In this document: piece by piece, positions 37,685 to 37,736 of the stretch
Position numbering within the stretch: the stretch's first letter is position 1
Layout: each line of letters begins with the position of its first letter
Origin: an uncultured Lachnospiraceae bacterium
GTDB lineage: Bacteria > Bacillota > Clostridia > Lachnospirales > Lachnospiraceae
Direction of reading: 5' to 3'
Length of the DNA: 37,736 bases
Assembly (NCBI GenBank): GCA_946541955.1
Contig: CAMNJZ010000013.1
Span: 1-37,736, forward strand
The notes under the pieces: generated by a model
Database searches by the model: none
What the model was told of the DNA's origin: nothing
What the model saw: only the letters and a program-made list of their open reading frames with translations
Program-made: the position numbers and the translations under genes

Positions 37685-37736
37685 GCTGGAATAGCGCAGT
37701 CGGTAGCGCAACTGATTCGTAATCAGTAGGTCGAGG
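37685..37736 (+). tRNA. tRNA-Thr (anticodon CGT), 3' part outside the window
   Basis: GCTGGAA TA GCGC-AGTCGGTA-GCGC A ACTGA-TTCGTAA-TCAGT AGGTC GAGG...: acceptor 5' strand, D arm, anticodon arm with loop TTCGTAA, variable loop, start of T arm. Confidence 0.92.

Overview
The window is a compact, GC-rich chromosomal segment of a Clostridia/Lachnospiraceae-like bacterium (inferred from gene content and gene order). It contains about 27 protein genes, mostly housekeeping, plus the 5' part of a tRNA-Thr(CGU) at the right edge. Order: 'leuS (5' truncated) - LeuS C-terminal-half paralog - GntR regulator - icd | ABC-F (minus) | rex - nnr - alr - yebC/pmpR - small acidic ORF - ftsK - membrane protein - DUF6765-like protein - HdeD-like protein - nfnA - nfnB - phoH - ybeY - BaiN-like - COG2509-like - proB | GT2-GtrA fusion (minus) | lactonase-like - aroC - tgt - yajC - leuB - ilvD - ilvB - serC - serA - DUF1015 - tRNA-Thr'. 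I saw no CRISPR array, phage, transposon or recognisable defence island. The most interesting item is the ORF directly downstream of leuS (about 1489/1507..2238). By eye it aligns to the post-KMSKS, anticodon-binding and C-terminal domains of the neighbouring LeuS but has no catalytic core, so it looks like a free-standing LeuRS C-terminal-half paralog. Secondary leads are the DUF1015 gene in a serC-serA operon with no serB, a translationally coupled membrane/DUF6765/HdeD-like block behind ftsK, a small acidic ORF before ftsK, and structured or repeat-bearing leaders before nfnAB, serC, leuB and tRNA-Thr. All family assignments come from reading the protein sequences; no database search was run.
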